From positions 1-8,344 of the forward strand of contig CAMPGL010000088.1 of the NCBI GenBank assembly GCA_946885435.1: a stretch of 8,344 bases of DNA. The letters run 5' to 3'. The notes under the pieces are model-generated. The model was not told the DNA's origin and searched no databases. It saw only the letters and a program-made list of their open reading frames with translations. Within the stretch, counting starts at the first letter, position 1, and the number at the start of each line of letters is the position of its first letter. This document shows, one piece after another, positions 1 to 7,142 of this stretch. A program made the translations under genes and the position numbers. The stretch is from an uncultured Brevundimonas sp. (GTDB lineage Bacteria; Pseudomonadota; Alphaproteobacteria; Caulobacterales; Caulobacteraceae).

Positions 1-982
1 CCTGCTCCTCGGCGCGCCAGCCATAGGCGACGGCCTTGCACAGGGCGAACAGGGTCGTGGGCGTGGCGATCAGCACGCCGCAGTCCATGGCCGTGGTCAT
101 CAGGTCCGGCTCATGGTCCAGCGCGGTGGCCAGGAAGGAATCACTGGGCACGAACATGACCACGAAGTCTGGGTTCGGTTTGAACTGGTCCTGATAGGCC
201 TTGGACGACAGCTCGCGGACGTGGCCCTTCATGCTGGTCGCCACGCGGCGGGCCACGGCCAGGGCCTGCTCGGCCTCGTCGCCGCCCGTGTCCTCGGCGA
301 AGTGGGGAGAGGCCTTGGCGTCGATCACGAACAGGCCCCCGCCGGACAGGCGGACGATGAAGTCCGGCCGGCGCTGGCGGCCCTGGTCGTCGGCGGAGGA
401 GACCTGTTCCTGGAAGTCGTAGCGGCCCGCGAGCCCGGCCATCTCCAGCACGTTCTTGCAGGTCTGCTCGCCCCAGCGGCCGCGCCGGCCGGTGTTGCCG
501 CGCAGGGCCTCGGTCAGGCGGCGGGCTTCGTTCTGGGTGGCGGTGGAGGCCTGCATGAGCAGGCCGAGCTGTTCCTTCAGGCCGCCGGTCTCCTCGGCGC
601 GGGCCTTCTCGAGCGCCTGCACCTGGGCCTCGAACTTGGTGAGGGTTTCGGCGACGGGCTTGAGCTGGGCCTGGAGCTGTTCAGTGGCGCGCTCGTCGCG
701 CTGGCGGAAGTTGACCTCGGCGCGCTGCATCAGGTCGTTGGCGGCCTTCTCCAAGGCCTCGGCAGAGAGAGCCTTGAAGGTAACGCCCACCTGCTCCTGG
801 GTCTGGCGGGCGGCCTCAGCGTTGGCCTCGGCGCGGATGGCGCGGTCGTGCGCCTCGCGGGCCTGGACGGCCAAGTCCTCGGCGCGGCGTCGCTCCCGCA
901 AGGCCTGCGTCAAGCCGAAGCCGCCGGCCACGAGCCCCAGCAGCGCCACGAGCGCCAGCACGATCGTCAATACGTCCATCAT
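1..982 (-). CDS. rmuC: RmuC family DNA recombination protein (3' end beyond the window)
   Basis: The frame runs from an ATG at 980-982 (a second ATG follows at once, 977-979) to the window edge without a stop, giving 327 visible residues. It is not closed, so the C-terminus is missing. The N-terminus has one hydrophobic segment (about residues 4-26), then a charged, Ala/Glu/Gln-rich region predicted to form coiled coil (about 28-160). The RmuC nuclease-like core follows: RGRWGEQ at 167-173, the Gln-rich DFQEQV stretch, RRPDFIVRL at 204-211, VIDAK at 219-223, FVPSDSFLATAL at 277-288 and a closing ATPTTLFAL...W block at 306-322. The family is linked genetically to limiting inversions and replication-associated recombination in E. 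coli; its fold resembles PD-(D/E)XK nucleases, and D220/K223 would be part of such a site (inference). A purine-rich AAGGGCGGG precedes the start and may be the ribosome site. A 69-base gap separates it from dipZ, so cotranscription is possible. Family assignment is firm. Confidence 0.93.
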   Translation of the reverse strand, partial: MMDVLTIVLALVALLGLVAGGFGLTQALRERRRAEDLAVQAREAHDRAIRAEANAEAARQTQEQVGVTFKALSAEALEKAANDLMQRAEVNFRQRDERATEQLQAQLKPVAETLTKFEAQVQALEKARAEETGGLKEQLGLLMQASTATQNEARRLTEALRGNTGRRGRWGEQTCKNVLEMAGLAGRYDFQEQVSSADDQGRQRRPDFIVRLSGGGLFVIDAKASPHFAEDTGGDEAEQALAVARRVATSMKGHVRELSSKAYQDQFKPNPDFVVMFVPSDSFLATALDHEPDLMTTAMDCGVLIATPTTLFALCKAVAYGWRAEEQ

Positions 983-1051
983 CCCGCCCTTAAGCAGAGT
1001 CCCGCCGTCCGCCAAACTGACGGGCCGCTACGCCAGGACCGGACGCAGGGC

Positions 1052-2740
1052 TCAGCCGAAGGTGAAGGCGTAGGCCGCCACGGCGCCGTCCTCGAACTCG
1101 ATGCGGAAGACGCCCTCGCCCACATCCGGCAGGCGGATCAGCTGGTAGAGGCGGTCGGTCTCAACCACGCCGTAGCCGTCGGCCGAGATGTCAGCGCCGG
1201 CGGCGCGGCCAGGAGCCTGACCGTCGAGGGTGACGCGGAAGCGGATCGTGCGCCCCGGCTCGGTCGGGGCCAGCACCAGGTGCACGTCGCGGCCGCGGAA
1301 GCGGTAGGTGATTGCGCCCGGGCCCTCGTCCAGGACCGCCCGCTCGTCCTGCCGGTCCCAGGCGCCCGTGAGGGCCCACTGGTCGGGCTGGAGACCGTCC
1401 GGCGAGTCGACCAGATTGCGGCCGCGCTCCGTGCCCAGATAGGTCTCGGGAGAGCGTGGCCGGCCGCTGGAGGCGGCCATGGCGCCCTCGGCGGCAGGGC
1501 CTTCGCCGGCCGGCGGCAGGTCGGTGGCGCCGGCCTCCATCAGGAGGGTGCGGATGATCTGCTCGGAGCGGGCGTATTCCCCCTCGCCGAAGCGGACGTG
1601 GCGCAGGTGGCCGCGGGCGTCGATGAAATAGTGGGCCGGCCAGTAGCGGTTGGCGTAGGCGCGCCAGACGCGGAAGTCGTTGTCGAGCGCGACCGGATAG
1701 TCGATGCCGAGCTCCTCCACGGCGCTTCGGACGTTCGAGGGATTGCGCTCGAAGGCGAACTCCGGGGCGTGCATGCCGATGACCACCAGGCCGTGGTCGC
1801 GGTAGCGCTCCTGCCAGTCGATGACATGCGGCAGGGTCCGCAGGCAGTTGATGCAGGAGTAGGTCCAGAAGTCGACCAGCACGACCTTGCCGCGCAGGTC
1901 CTGAAGGCTCAGCGGGCCGCCCTGCAGCCACTGGGTGGCGCCGGTGATCTCGGGCGCGGGGCCGAAGTCGCGGAAGTCGTCGGCGGGCTGTTCCGGAATC
2001 CGGTCTTCCATGCCGCCCATGCCGAGCAGGCTCTGCTCGAAGCGCTCGGTGGAGGCTGCGGACAGGCGGGCGAGCACGCCCCTGTCGAGACCCAGGGCGA
2101 TGGCCGCCACCCCGACCAGCACCAGCGCGCCCAGGGTCCGGCGCACGATCCGCTCGTGCTTCAGGTAACCCTTCATGGCCTTGAGCGCCTGGCCGCCCAG
2201 GAGCAGGGCCGCGGCCATGGAGGTGGCGGCGCCCAGGGCGTAAGCGAACAGCAGGCCGGTGGTGGAAGCCGAGGCGCCGTTCAGGGCCGCGCCGGTCAGG
2301 ATCAGGCCGAGGATCGGCCCTGCGCATGGCGCCCAGAGCAGGCCGGTGGCCAGACCCAGCAGGAGCGAGCCGCCGACCTCTCCCGCCGGGCCGGACCGGC
2401 CGCCGACCCCGACCCGTTCGGTCAGGCGGGCGCCAAGGGCGGCCACGGGCGCCATCGCCCGGTCGCCGAGACCGGGAAACAGCATCATCAGGCCGAAGGC
2501 GCCGAGCAGGACGATGGCGATCCACCGGCCGATCTCGTTGGCATGGACCGCCCAGGCCCCGCCGACCGCCGCCAGGCTGGCCACGGCGGCGAACATCAGG
2601 GCCAGGCCCAGCAGCATGGGCAGGACGCTGGTCACGAAGGGCCGCCCGGCGCGGGCGAAGACGAACGGCAGGACCGGCAGGATGCAGGGGCTGAGGATGG
2701 TCAGCACCCCACCCAGCCAGGCGATCAGGAAGAGGGTCAT
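1052..2740 (-). CDS. dipZ: DipZ-type thiol-disulfide protein: CcdA membrane domain fused to a TlpA-like thioredoxin
   Basis: This 562-residue protein has the three-part layout of the DipZ family. Residues about 1-220 form a CcdA/DsbD-type membrane domain of roughly six helices with the two redox cysteines in their usual settings: C19 in ILSPCILP and C139 in WAPCAGPILG. Residues about 255-400 are an extracytoplasmic thioredoxin-like domain with the DipZ signature FWTYSCINCLRTLP (redox pair C296/C299) and the cis-proline-type WPAHYFID near 367-374. After a Pro/Gly/Ala linker, residues about 430-562 (from PETYLG) are the C-terminal beta-sandwich domain typical of DipZ. In this family electrons pass from cytoplasmic thioredoxin through the membrane cysteines to the outer thioredoxin domain. 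The start ATG shares one base with the msrB stop (TGATG), with no good ribosome site of its own, so translation is probably coupled to msrB. MsrB is therefore the likely client; a role in cytochrome c maturation is the main alternative. Confidence 0.95.
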   Translation of the reverse strand: MTLFLIAWLGGVLTILSPCILPVLPFVFARAGRPFVTSVLPMLLGLALMFAAVASLAAVGGAWAVHANEIGRWIAIVLLGAFGLMMLFPGLGDRAMAPVAALGARLTERVGVGGRSGPAGEVGGSLLLGLATGLLWAPCAGPILGLILTGAALNGASASTTGLLFAYALGAATSMAAALLLGGQALKAMKGYLKHERIVRRTLGALVLVGVAAIALGLDRGVLARLSAASTERFEQSLLGMGGMEDRIPEQPADDFRDFGPAPEITGATQWLQGGPLSLQDLRGKVVLVDFWTYSCINCLRTLPHVIDWQERYRDHGLVVIGMHAPEFAFERNPSNVRSAVEELGIDYPVALDNDFRVWRAYANRYWPAHYFIDARGHLRHVRFGEGEYARSEQIIRTLLMEAGATDLPPAGEGPAAEGAMAASSGRPRSPETYLGTERGRNLVDSPDGLQPDQWALTGAWDRQDERAVLDEGPGAITYRFRGRDVHLVLAPTEPGRTIRFRVTLDGQAPGRAAGADISADGYGVVETDRLYQLIRLPDVGEGVFRIEFEDGAVAAYAFTFG

Positions 2741-3249
2741 CAGGCAGGCCGGAAGGTGAGAGCGACGCCGTTGTTGCAGTACCTCAGGCCCGTCGGCCGG
2801 GGACCGTCATTGAAGACGTGGCCCTGGTGCCCGAGGCAGCGGGCGCAGCGGTATTCGGTCCGGGGAATCCCGAGGGCGTAGTCGGCCTGGGTCCCGATGT
2901 GGGCCTCATTGACCCGGAAGAAGCTGGGCCAGCCGGTGCCCGAGTCGAACTTCCACTCCGAGCGGAACAGCTCCAGGTCACAGCCCCGGCAGTGGAAGGT
3001 CCCGCGCCGGTGCTCATCATCGAGCGGACTGGTTCCCGCTCGTTCGGTCGCCTCGTGCCGAAGCACCCGATAGGCCAGGGGCGGCAGGCGCTCGCGCCAC
3101 TGGGCATCGGTGATGCGGCGGAACGGGGAGGATGCGAAGCGGTCCGGACGCCCCTGCGCCTCGGCCCCGCTGCCGCTGCAGGCGGCGGTCAGGAGCGAGA
3201 CGGCCCCGAGCAGCAGGCCACGCCGGTGAGTCAGGGCGATGTCGGTCAT
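2740..3249 (-). CDS. msrB: Peptide-methionine (R)-S-oxide reductase MsrB, exported
   Basis: MsrB reduces the R epimer of methionine sulfoxide in proteins. The 169-residue product has an N-terminal export signal: R9-R10 before a hydrophobic stretch (11-19) and a lipobox-like LTAAC ending at C24. This suggests a lipoprotein possibly exported by the Tat route. The mature domain (about 45-169) carries two zinc-binding CxxC pairs (C87/C90 and C135/C138), the family motif FDSGTGWPSF (101-110), LGHQGHVF (139-146) and the catalytic C158 in RYCNNGVALTF. The position of the usual recycling cysteine in SG(C)GWPSF is T105 here, so the oxidised enzyme is probably reduced directly by an outside thiol donor (inference). 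It lies 36 bases after recR and overlaps dipZ by one base; the downstream thioredoxin is the obvious donor. Usual MsrB domains are about 130-150 residues; the extra length is the signal and linker. Confidence 0.95.
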   Translation of the reverse strand: MTDIALTHRRGLLLGAVSLLTAACSGSGAEAQGRPDRFASSPFRRITDAQWRERLPPLAYRVLRHEATERAGTSPLDDEHRRGTFHCRGCDLELFRSEWKFDSGTGWPSFFRVNEAHIGTQADYALGIPRTEYRCARCLGHQGHVFNDGPRPTGLRYCNNGVALTFRPA

Positions 3250-3285
3250 GTCCCAATATACGCTGGCCGCAGCGGGGCGGACGCG

Positions 3286-3888
3286 TCAGGCCGGCCGGCG
3301 GGCCCTGAGCGCCTGGGCGATCGTGCCGTCGTCGAGCCAGTCGAGCTCGCCGCCCACGGGCACCCCGCGCGCCAGCGAGGTGACGGCCACGCCCGAAGGC
3401 CCAAGCCGCTCAGCCAGGTAGTGGGCGGTGGTCTGGCCATCGACGGTGGCGGGAAGCGCCAGGATCACCTCGCTGACGCCGCCCTGCCCCGCCCGCTCCA
3501 GCAGCTCGCCGGTGCGCAGGGCGTCGGGCCCTACGCCGTCGAGCGCGGACAGCAGGCCGCCGAGCACGTGGTAGCGGCCCCGGAAGGCGCCGACGCGCTC
3601 CATGGCCCACAGGGCGCCGGCCTCCTCGACCACGCAGATCAGGGAGGCGTCGCGGCTGGTGTCCGAACAGATCGAGCAGGGATCGCGCGTGTCCGGCGCG
3701 GAACAGACCGAACAGGGGCGGACCTTGGCCGCCGTCTCGGCCAGGGACTGGGCCAGGGGCTCCATCAGCTGCTCGCGCTTCTTCAGCAGCGCCAGGGTCG
3801 CGCGCCGGGCCGAGCGGGGGCCCATGCCTGGTAGCTTGGCCAAGAGGCTGATGAGGCGTTCGATCTCGGGTCCGGCGGAGGAGGCCAT
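3286..3888 (-). CDS. recR: Recombination protein RecR
   Basis: RecR works with RecO (and RecF) to load RecA on single-stranded gaps. The 200-residue length is typical. In order: a helix-hairpin-helix with LPGMGPRSARR at 19-29, a C4 zinc finger (C59, C62, C71, C74), a Toprim domain beginning LICVVEE at 83-89, the conserved YHVLGG...LDGVGPD block at 106-122, and the RecR C-terminal signature ARGVPVGGELDWLDDGT at 173-189. One detail differs: the Toprim Asp found in E. coli RecR (VVESPAD) aligns with A91 or A92-region residues here (VVEEAGAL), so the second acidic position seems lost. No clear ribosome site precedes the ATG, but no later start keeps the hairpin motif. It follows the cytochrome c gene by 40 bases and may be read from the oxidase operon, whereas recR usually sits directly after ybaB. 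Confidence 0.96.
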   Translation of the reverse strand: MASSAGPEIERLISLLAKLPGMGPRSARRATLALLKKREQLMEPLAQSLAETAAKVRPCSVCSAPDTRDPCSICSDTSRDASLICVVEEAGALWAMERVGAFRGRYHVLGGLLSALDGVGPDALRTGELLERAGQGGVSEVILALPATVDGQTTAHYLAERLGPSGVAVTSLARGVPVGGELDWLDDGTIAQALRARRPA

Positions 3889-3928
3889 GGGCCGGGATTA
3901 GCACAGACCGAACGGTCCGCGAGGTCCC

Positions 3929-4777
3929 TTACCGGGTGCCCTGGTAGTAGGCGGCCAGGGCCGCGCGCTCCTCGGGCGTCAGGGCCGCCGAGATGGTGCG
4001 CATGCGCTGGTAGATGTCGTTGCGGCGCGCGCCGGTGGCGTAGGCGTCGAGCTGGGCCTGGATGTAGGCCGCGTGCTGGCCGTTGATCATCGGCGTCTCG
4101 ATCGGGCCGCCGGCGCCGGGCATGTGGCAGGCGTTGCAGGCCGGGATGCCGCGGGCCGGGTCGCCCTCGCTGACCAGCCGCTGCAGCGCCTCGTCCGGAA
4201 GGGGATTGCGCGTGCCCAGCCTGAGGTCGTCAGATGCCTCGGCGTAATAGGCGGCGATGGCGGCCAGTTCGCGCTCCTGCAGGGCCTGGGCCACCGGCGT
4301 CATCTGCGGGTGGGCGCGGGCGCCGGTGCGGTAGTCGTGAAGCTGCTTGTAGATGGCCGCCGCCGACTGGCCGGCGAGATGGGGGAAGGCGCCGCTGGGC
4401 GAAACGCCGGCGTCGCCGTGGCAGGCCGAGCAGACCTGGGTGGCCAGGTCCGCGCCAAGCTGGCGGTCCGCGCCGCCCAGTGTGTTCAGGATCGACGGCG
4501 TCCAGGCCACGCGCGAGACCGGCAGGGCCTGGGCGTCGCTGACCGGCTGGCGCGAGGCGGGATTGCCGGGGCTGATGCCAAGCGAGCGGCAGATGGCTGT
4601 CCAGGCGTCGACGCCGGACTGGGCGCCCTGCGACACCGGTATGACGACAAAGCCGAGGGCGCCGAACACCAGCAGGAAGCCGACCACCACGAGGATGGGC
4701 GTGCGGGTCCAGGCCTTGTCGGCCTTACGTTCGGCCTCGGTGGCGGGCGTCTCGGGACGGGGATCCAGGTCGCTCAT
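3929..4777 (-). CDS. Membrane-anchored diheme cytochrome c (c4/c553-like)
   Basis: The 282-residue product has a charged cytoplasmic N-terminus, one membrane helix (about 27-47) and two cytochrome c domains facing the periplasm. Heme 1 is bound at CSACH (C116, C119, H120) and heme 2 at CNACH (C214, C217, H218). Likely axial methionines are M159 (HPQMTP) and M259 (YQRMR). The repeated patterns HLAGQ...YKQLHDYRTGAR and INGQH...IQAQLDAYATGAR show the duplicated c4-type architecture. A region of about 65 residues between the helix and heme 1 has one extra cysteine, C63 in AICRSLGISPG, outside any heme motif. The gene starts 3 bases after the subunit I stop and has a strong ribosome site, so it is part of the oxidase operon. 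It is probably the electron donor to the CuA site or an accessory subunit of the complex (inference from position). The exact family name is less sure than its diheme nature. Confidence 0.9.
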   Translation of the reverse strand: MSDLDPRPETPATEAERKADKAWTRTPILVVVGFLLVFGALGFVVIPVSQGAQSGVDAWTAICRSLGISPGNPASRQPVSDAQALPVSRVAWTPSILNTLGGADRQLGADLATQVCSACHGDAGVSPSGAFPHLAGQSAAAIYKQLHDYRTGARAHPQMTPVAQALQERELAAIAAYYAEASDDLRLGTRNPLPDEALQRLVSEGDPARGIPACNACHMPGAGGPIETPMINGQHAAYIQAQLDAYATGARRNDIYQRMRTISAALTPEERAALAAYYQGTR

Positions 4778-4780
4778 GGC

Positions 4781-6412
4781 TCAGCCTCCGATCCGGTGGA
4801 CGATCGCCTGGGGCGCGTCGGTCAGGAAGAACTGCAGGATCGGCCAGCCGTAGGCCGCCAGCATCAGGATGGCGACCAGCCAGTTCCACAGGCCGAACCC
4901 GTTCAGCACCGCCGGCACCCGATGCGGCGGGTGGGCGGCCAGGGCGTAGGGATAGGTGGCCTCGGCCGGGCCCGGCTGGGTCGCCCACTTCCTGTGCGGC
5001 GGCAGCAGGTTGAACAGGAACATCGCCGCCGAAACGAGCAGGATCACCCCGCCGGCCAGCGAGACCAGCACCCACGGCCCCCAGCCCGCGATCAGCGGAT
5101 CGGAGTAGTCGAAGGTCGCCACGCGCCGCCACTGGCCCTGCAGGCCGAGATAGTGCCAGGGGATGGTCATGACCATCATGCCGATGGCCCACAGCCAGAG
5201 CTGCAGCCGCAGCCGCGCCGGATTGCGGAAGGTCCAGCCGGTGAGGTGGGGCCAGATGGCGTAGGCGATGGCGAAATACATGATCACCACCGTCCCGCCG
5301 AAGATCAGGTGGAAGTGCGCCGTGACCCAGCTGGTGTTGTGGATCATGGCGTTCATGCCGTAGCTCATGTTGATCAGGCCGCCGCCGCCGCCGAACCAGA
5401 GCAGGAAGAAGGCCAGGCCCGTCGCCAGGGTCATGGGGTTCTTCCACGGCAGAGCCTTGATCCAGCCGAGCAGGCCGGTCCCGCCCCTCAGCCGTCCGGC
5501 CAGCTCCATCGAGGCCGAGATGGTGAAGACGGTCAGCAGGGTGGGCACCGAGACCAGGAAGGTGAGGCCGGCCTGGATGAACTTGAAGCCCGTCGAATGC
5601 TCGGGGTCCATGAACAGGTGGTGCATGCCGACCGGCAGGCTGTAGAGCAGGAACAGCACGAAGGTCAGCCGGCCCATGGTGTCGGAATAGAGCCGCCCGC
5701 CCGCCTCGCGCGGGGCCATGGTGTAGAAGGCGATGTAGGCCGGGATCAGCCAGAAGTAGACGATGGCGTGGAGCGTCCAGGAGAACAGCGTGCGGGACAG
5801 GCCCACGTCGACCGTGTGCACCCAGCCGAAGGCCGCCGGGATCACCTGGAAGAGCAGCTCGGCGGCCACGCCCACGGTGGTCCACAGCCACATGATGGCG
5901 TTGGCCACGGTGGCGAACATGGCCAGCGGCACCGGCTCTCCGGGATTGGCCTTCTTCCACTGGCCCATGGCCACGATCATCAGGCCGCACCAGATCCAGG
6001 AGGCGACCACCACCAGCACCAGGCCGATGTAGAACCAGGGGCTGCCGGTCAGCGGCGGGTAGAAGGTGAAGAGGACCGTGGCCTTGTTGGTGACGATGGC
6101 GGCCACGGCCATCGCCACGCCGATGATGCCCATCCAGAAGGCGGCCCAGGCCCAGGTCTTGCCCGGCAGGGCCCGCTTCAGCGCGCTTTCGGCGACGAAA
6201 TAGCCGAATCCCATGATGAAGAAGGTGGTCAGCACATAGGCCATGGAGACGCCGTGCAGCGTCACCGAGTTGAAGTAGGTCTCGGCCGAGAGGAAGGGCG
6301 CGCGCAGCGGGCTTCGCGCCCACATCTGCCAGACGCCCAGAACGATGGCCAAGCCGAAGGTCGCGAAGGCGACCCACATGTGAGAGAGCACCAGGCGGCG
6401 CGCGGTCAGCAT
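4781..6412 (-). CDS. cbaA: Heme-copper oxidase subunit I, B-family (ba3-type) cytochrome c oxidase
   Basis: This 543-residue, 12-13-helix protein is the catalytic subunit that reduces oxygen and pumps protons. All metal ligands expected from the Thermus ba3 enzyme are visible: H53 in TLHGV (low-spin heme), H215 with cross-linking Y219 in HAIVYFW (CuB), H264 and H265 in VGMHH (CuB), and H366/H368 in TAHFH (high-spin and low-spin heme). The HxxxY arrangement, the ATVLFTFYPPL segment (111-121) and APREAGGRLYSD (233-244) are B-family wording and distinguish it from A-type (mitochondrial-like) and cbb3 enzymes. Residues of the single K proton path seem kept: Y226, Y230, T294, and T291 where Thermus has Ser. 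The ATG is 4 bases after the subunit II stop, preceded by GGGGGA at an 8-base spacing. No subunit III gene accompanies it, as is normal for this family. Confidence 0.95.
   Translation of the reverse strand: MLTARRLVLSHMWVAFATFGLAIVLGVWQMWARSPLRAPFLSAETYFNSVTLHGVSMAYVLTTFFIMGFGYFVAESALKRALPGKTWAWAAFWMGIIGVAMAVAAIVTNKATVLFTFYPPLTGSPWFYIGLVLVVVASWIWCGLMIVAMGQWKKANPGEPVPLAMFATVANAIMWLWTTVGVAAELLFQVIPAAFGWVHTVDVGLSRTLFSWTLHAIVYFWLIPAYIAFYTMAPREAGGRLYSDTMGRLTFVLFLLYSLPVGMHHLFMDPEHSTGFKFIQAGLTFLVSVPTLLTVFTISASMELAGRLRGGTGLLGWIKALPWKNPMTLATGLAFFLLWFGGGGGLINMSYGMNAMIHNTSWVTAHFHLIFGGTVVIMYFAIAYAIWPHLTGWTFRNPARLRLQLWLWAIGMMVMTIPWHYLGLQGQWRRVATFDYSDPLIAGWGPWVLVSLAGGVILLVSAAMFLFNLLPPHRKWATQPGPAEATYPYALAAHPPHRVPAVLNGFGLWNWLVAILMLAAYGWPILQFFLTDAPQAIVHRIGG
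4785..4789 (-). promoter_or_regulatory. Ribosome binding site of the diheme cytochrome c gene
   Basis: GGAGG on the minus strand lies 7 bases before the ATG of the cytochrome c gene and inside the last codons of the subunit I gene. It supports the chosen start and separate, efficient initiation within the operon. Confidence 0.75.
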
Positions 6413-6416
6413 CGGA

Positions 6417-7139
6417 CTATTCCCCCGTTCCGGCCGTGCCGGCCTCGGCGGCCTGGACCGCCTCCGTCGTCGCCTGGGCCGCGTCCGGCGCGGCCTCGCC
6501 GCTGGTGAGCGGACCCGCCGGGACCACCCCGGCCTCGCCCACGTCGCCGACCGGAACGGCCGGGGCCGAGGCGTTGACCAGCCCCCCGCCGGCGGTCGGA
6601 CACAGGGCCCGCCCGTCGGGGCCCGCCGTGAACTCGTCCTCGGGCACCACCCGCACCCGGGCGATCATCTCGCTGTGGCCGAGGCCGCAGAACTCATGGC
6701 AGGGCATGAGCCGCTCGCCCGTCTCGCGGAAGATGGTGTGCACCTGGGCGACGTAGCCGGGCACGACCATGGTGTTGACGTTGGTCCCTGTGATCAGGAT
6801 GCCGTGGATCACGTCCGGGCTGACGAAGCGGAAGGTGACCTCCCGGTTCTCGGGCACCACGACGCAGCTCGGCACGAAGGCAAACTGGGTGGCCACCATC
6901 CGCACCGTGACCCGGCCGTCGGCCTCCTCACGGGCGCCGAGGTTGGTCTCGGTGAACTCGCCGATCATGTGGATCGTGGCCGGGTCGGCGTGTTCGATGT
7001 TGCTGGGCGGGTTCATCCGCATCGCGATGGCGGCGAAGAGCACGCTCGCGAAGATGACCGCCACCACGCCGCCGGCCACGAGCGCCCAGCGCAGCTCGGA
7101 CCTGACGACCTTGTCTTCCCCCTCCGGTTCCCCCGCCAT
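6417..7139 (-). CDS. cbaB: Cytochrome c oxidase subunit II with CuA site (ba3-type)
   Basis: Subunit II accepts electrons from cytochrome c through a dinuclear copper centre. The 240-residue protein has a single N-terminal membrane helix (about 17-40), as in ba3 enzymes, rather than two. A periplasmic cupredoxin domain (about 75-166) follows. CuA ligands are all present: H112 in VIHGILI, then C147, E149, C151, H155 and M158 within PCHEFCGLGHSEM. The remaining 70 or so residues (171-240) form a low-complexity Ala/Gly/Pro-rich acidic tail with one cysteine (C180), which the compact Thermus subunit does not have. The start is 3 bases after the subunit IIa stop (TGA GCC ATG), so translation is likely coupled; no strong ribosome site is seen. 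The order IIa-II-I matches the cbaD-cbaB-cbaA order of Thermus. Confidence 0.94.
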   Translation of the reverse strand: MAGEPEGEDKVVRSELRWALVAGGVVAVIFASVLFAAIAMRMNPPSNIEHADPATIHMIGEFTETNLGAREEADGRVTVRMVATQFAFVPSCVVVPENREVTFRFVSPDVIHGILITGTNVNTMVVPGYVAQVHTIFRETGERLMPCHEFCGLGHSEMIARVRVVPEDEFTAGPDGRALCPTAGGGLVNASAPAVPVGDVGEAGVVPAGPLTSGEAAPDAAQATTEAVQAAEAGTAGTGE

Positions 7140-7142
7140 GGC

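Noticed and set aside
983..1051. Imperfect hairpin (CCGTC/GACGG) between dipZ and rmuC
   Set aside because: Only five pairs with a bulge, without a T-run; expected by chance in GC-rich sequence.
113..2881. A 922-residue open frame on the plus strand
   Set aside because: It lies opposite rmuC, dipZ and msrB, all of which have clear family motifs. Its product is His/Gln/Gly/Ala-rich with no recognisable domain, as expected from the antisense of GC-rich coding DNA.
3250..3285. TATATT just before msrB as a -10 box
   Set aside because: It is only a few bases from the msrB ATG and has no matching -35; the start point would fall inside the gene.
3906..3917. Dyad GACCG-AA-CGGTC between the cytochrome c gene and recR as a terminator
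   Set aside because: The two-base loop is too small for a stable hairpin of this kind and no T-run follows on either strand; at best it is a small protein-binding dyad.
4073..6508. An 811-residue open frame on the plus strand
   Set aside because: It is antisense to the diheme cytochrome and oxidase subunit I genes. The product is repetitive in His, Gln, Gly and Asp and shows no domain; it is a codon-bias shadow.
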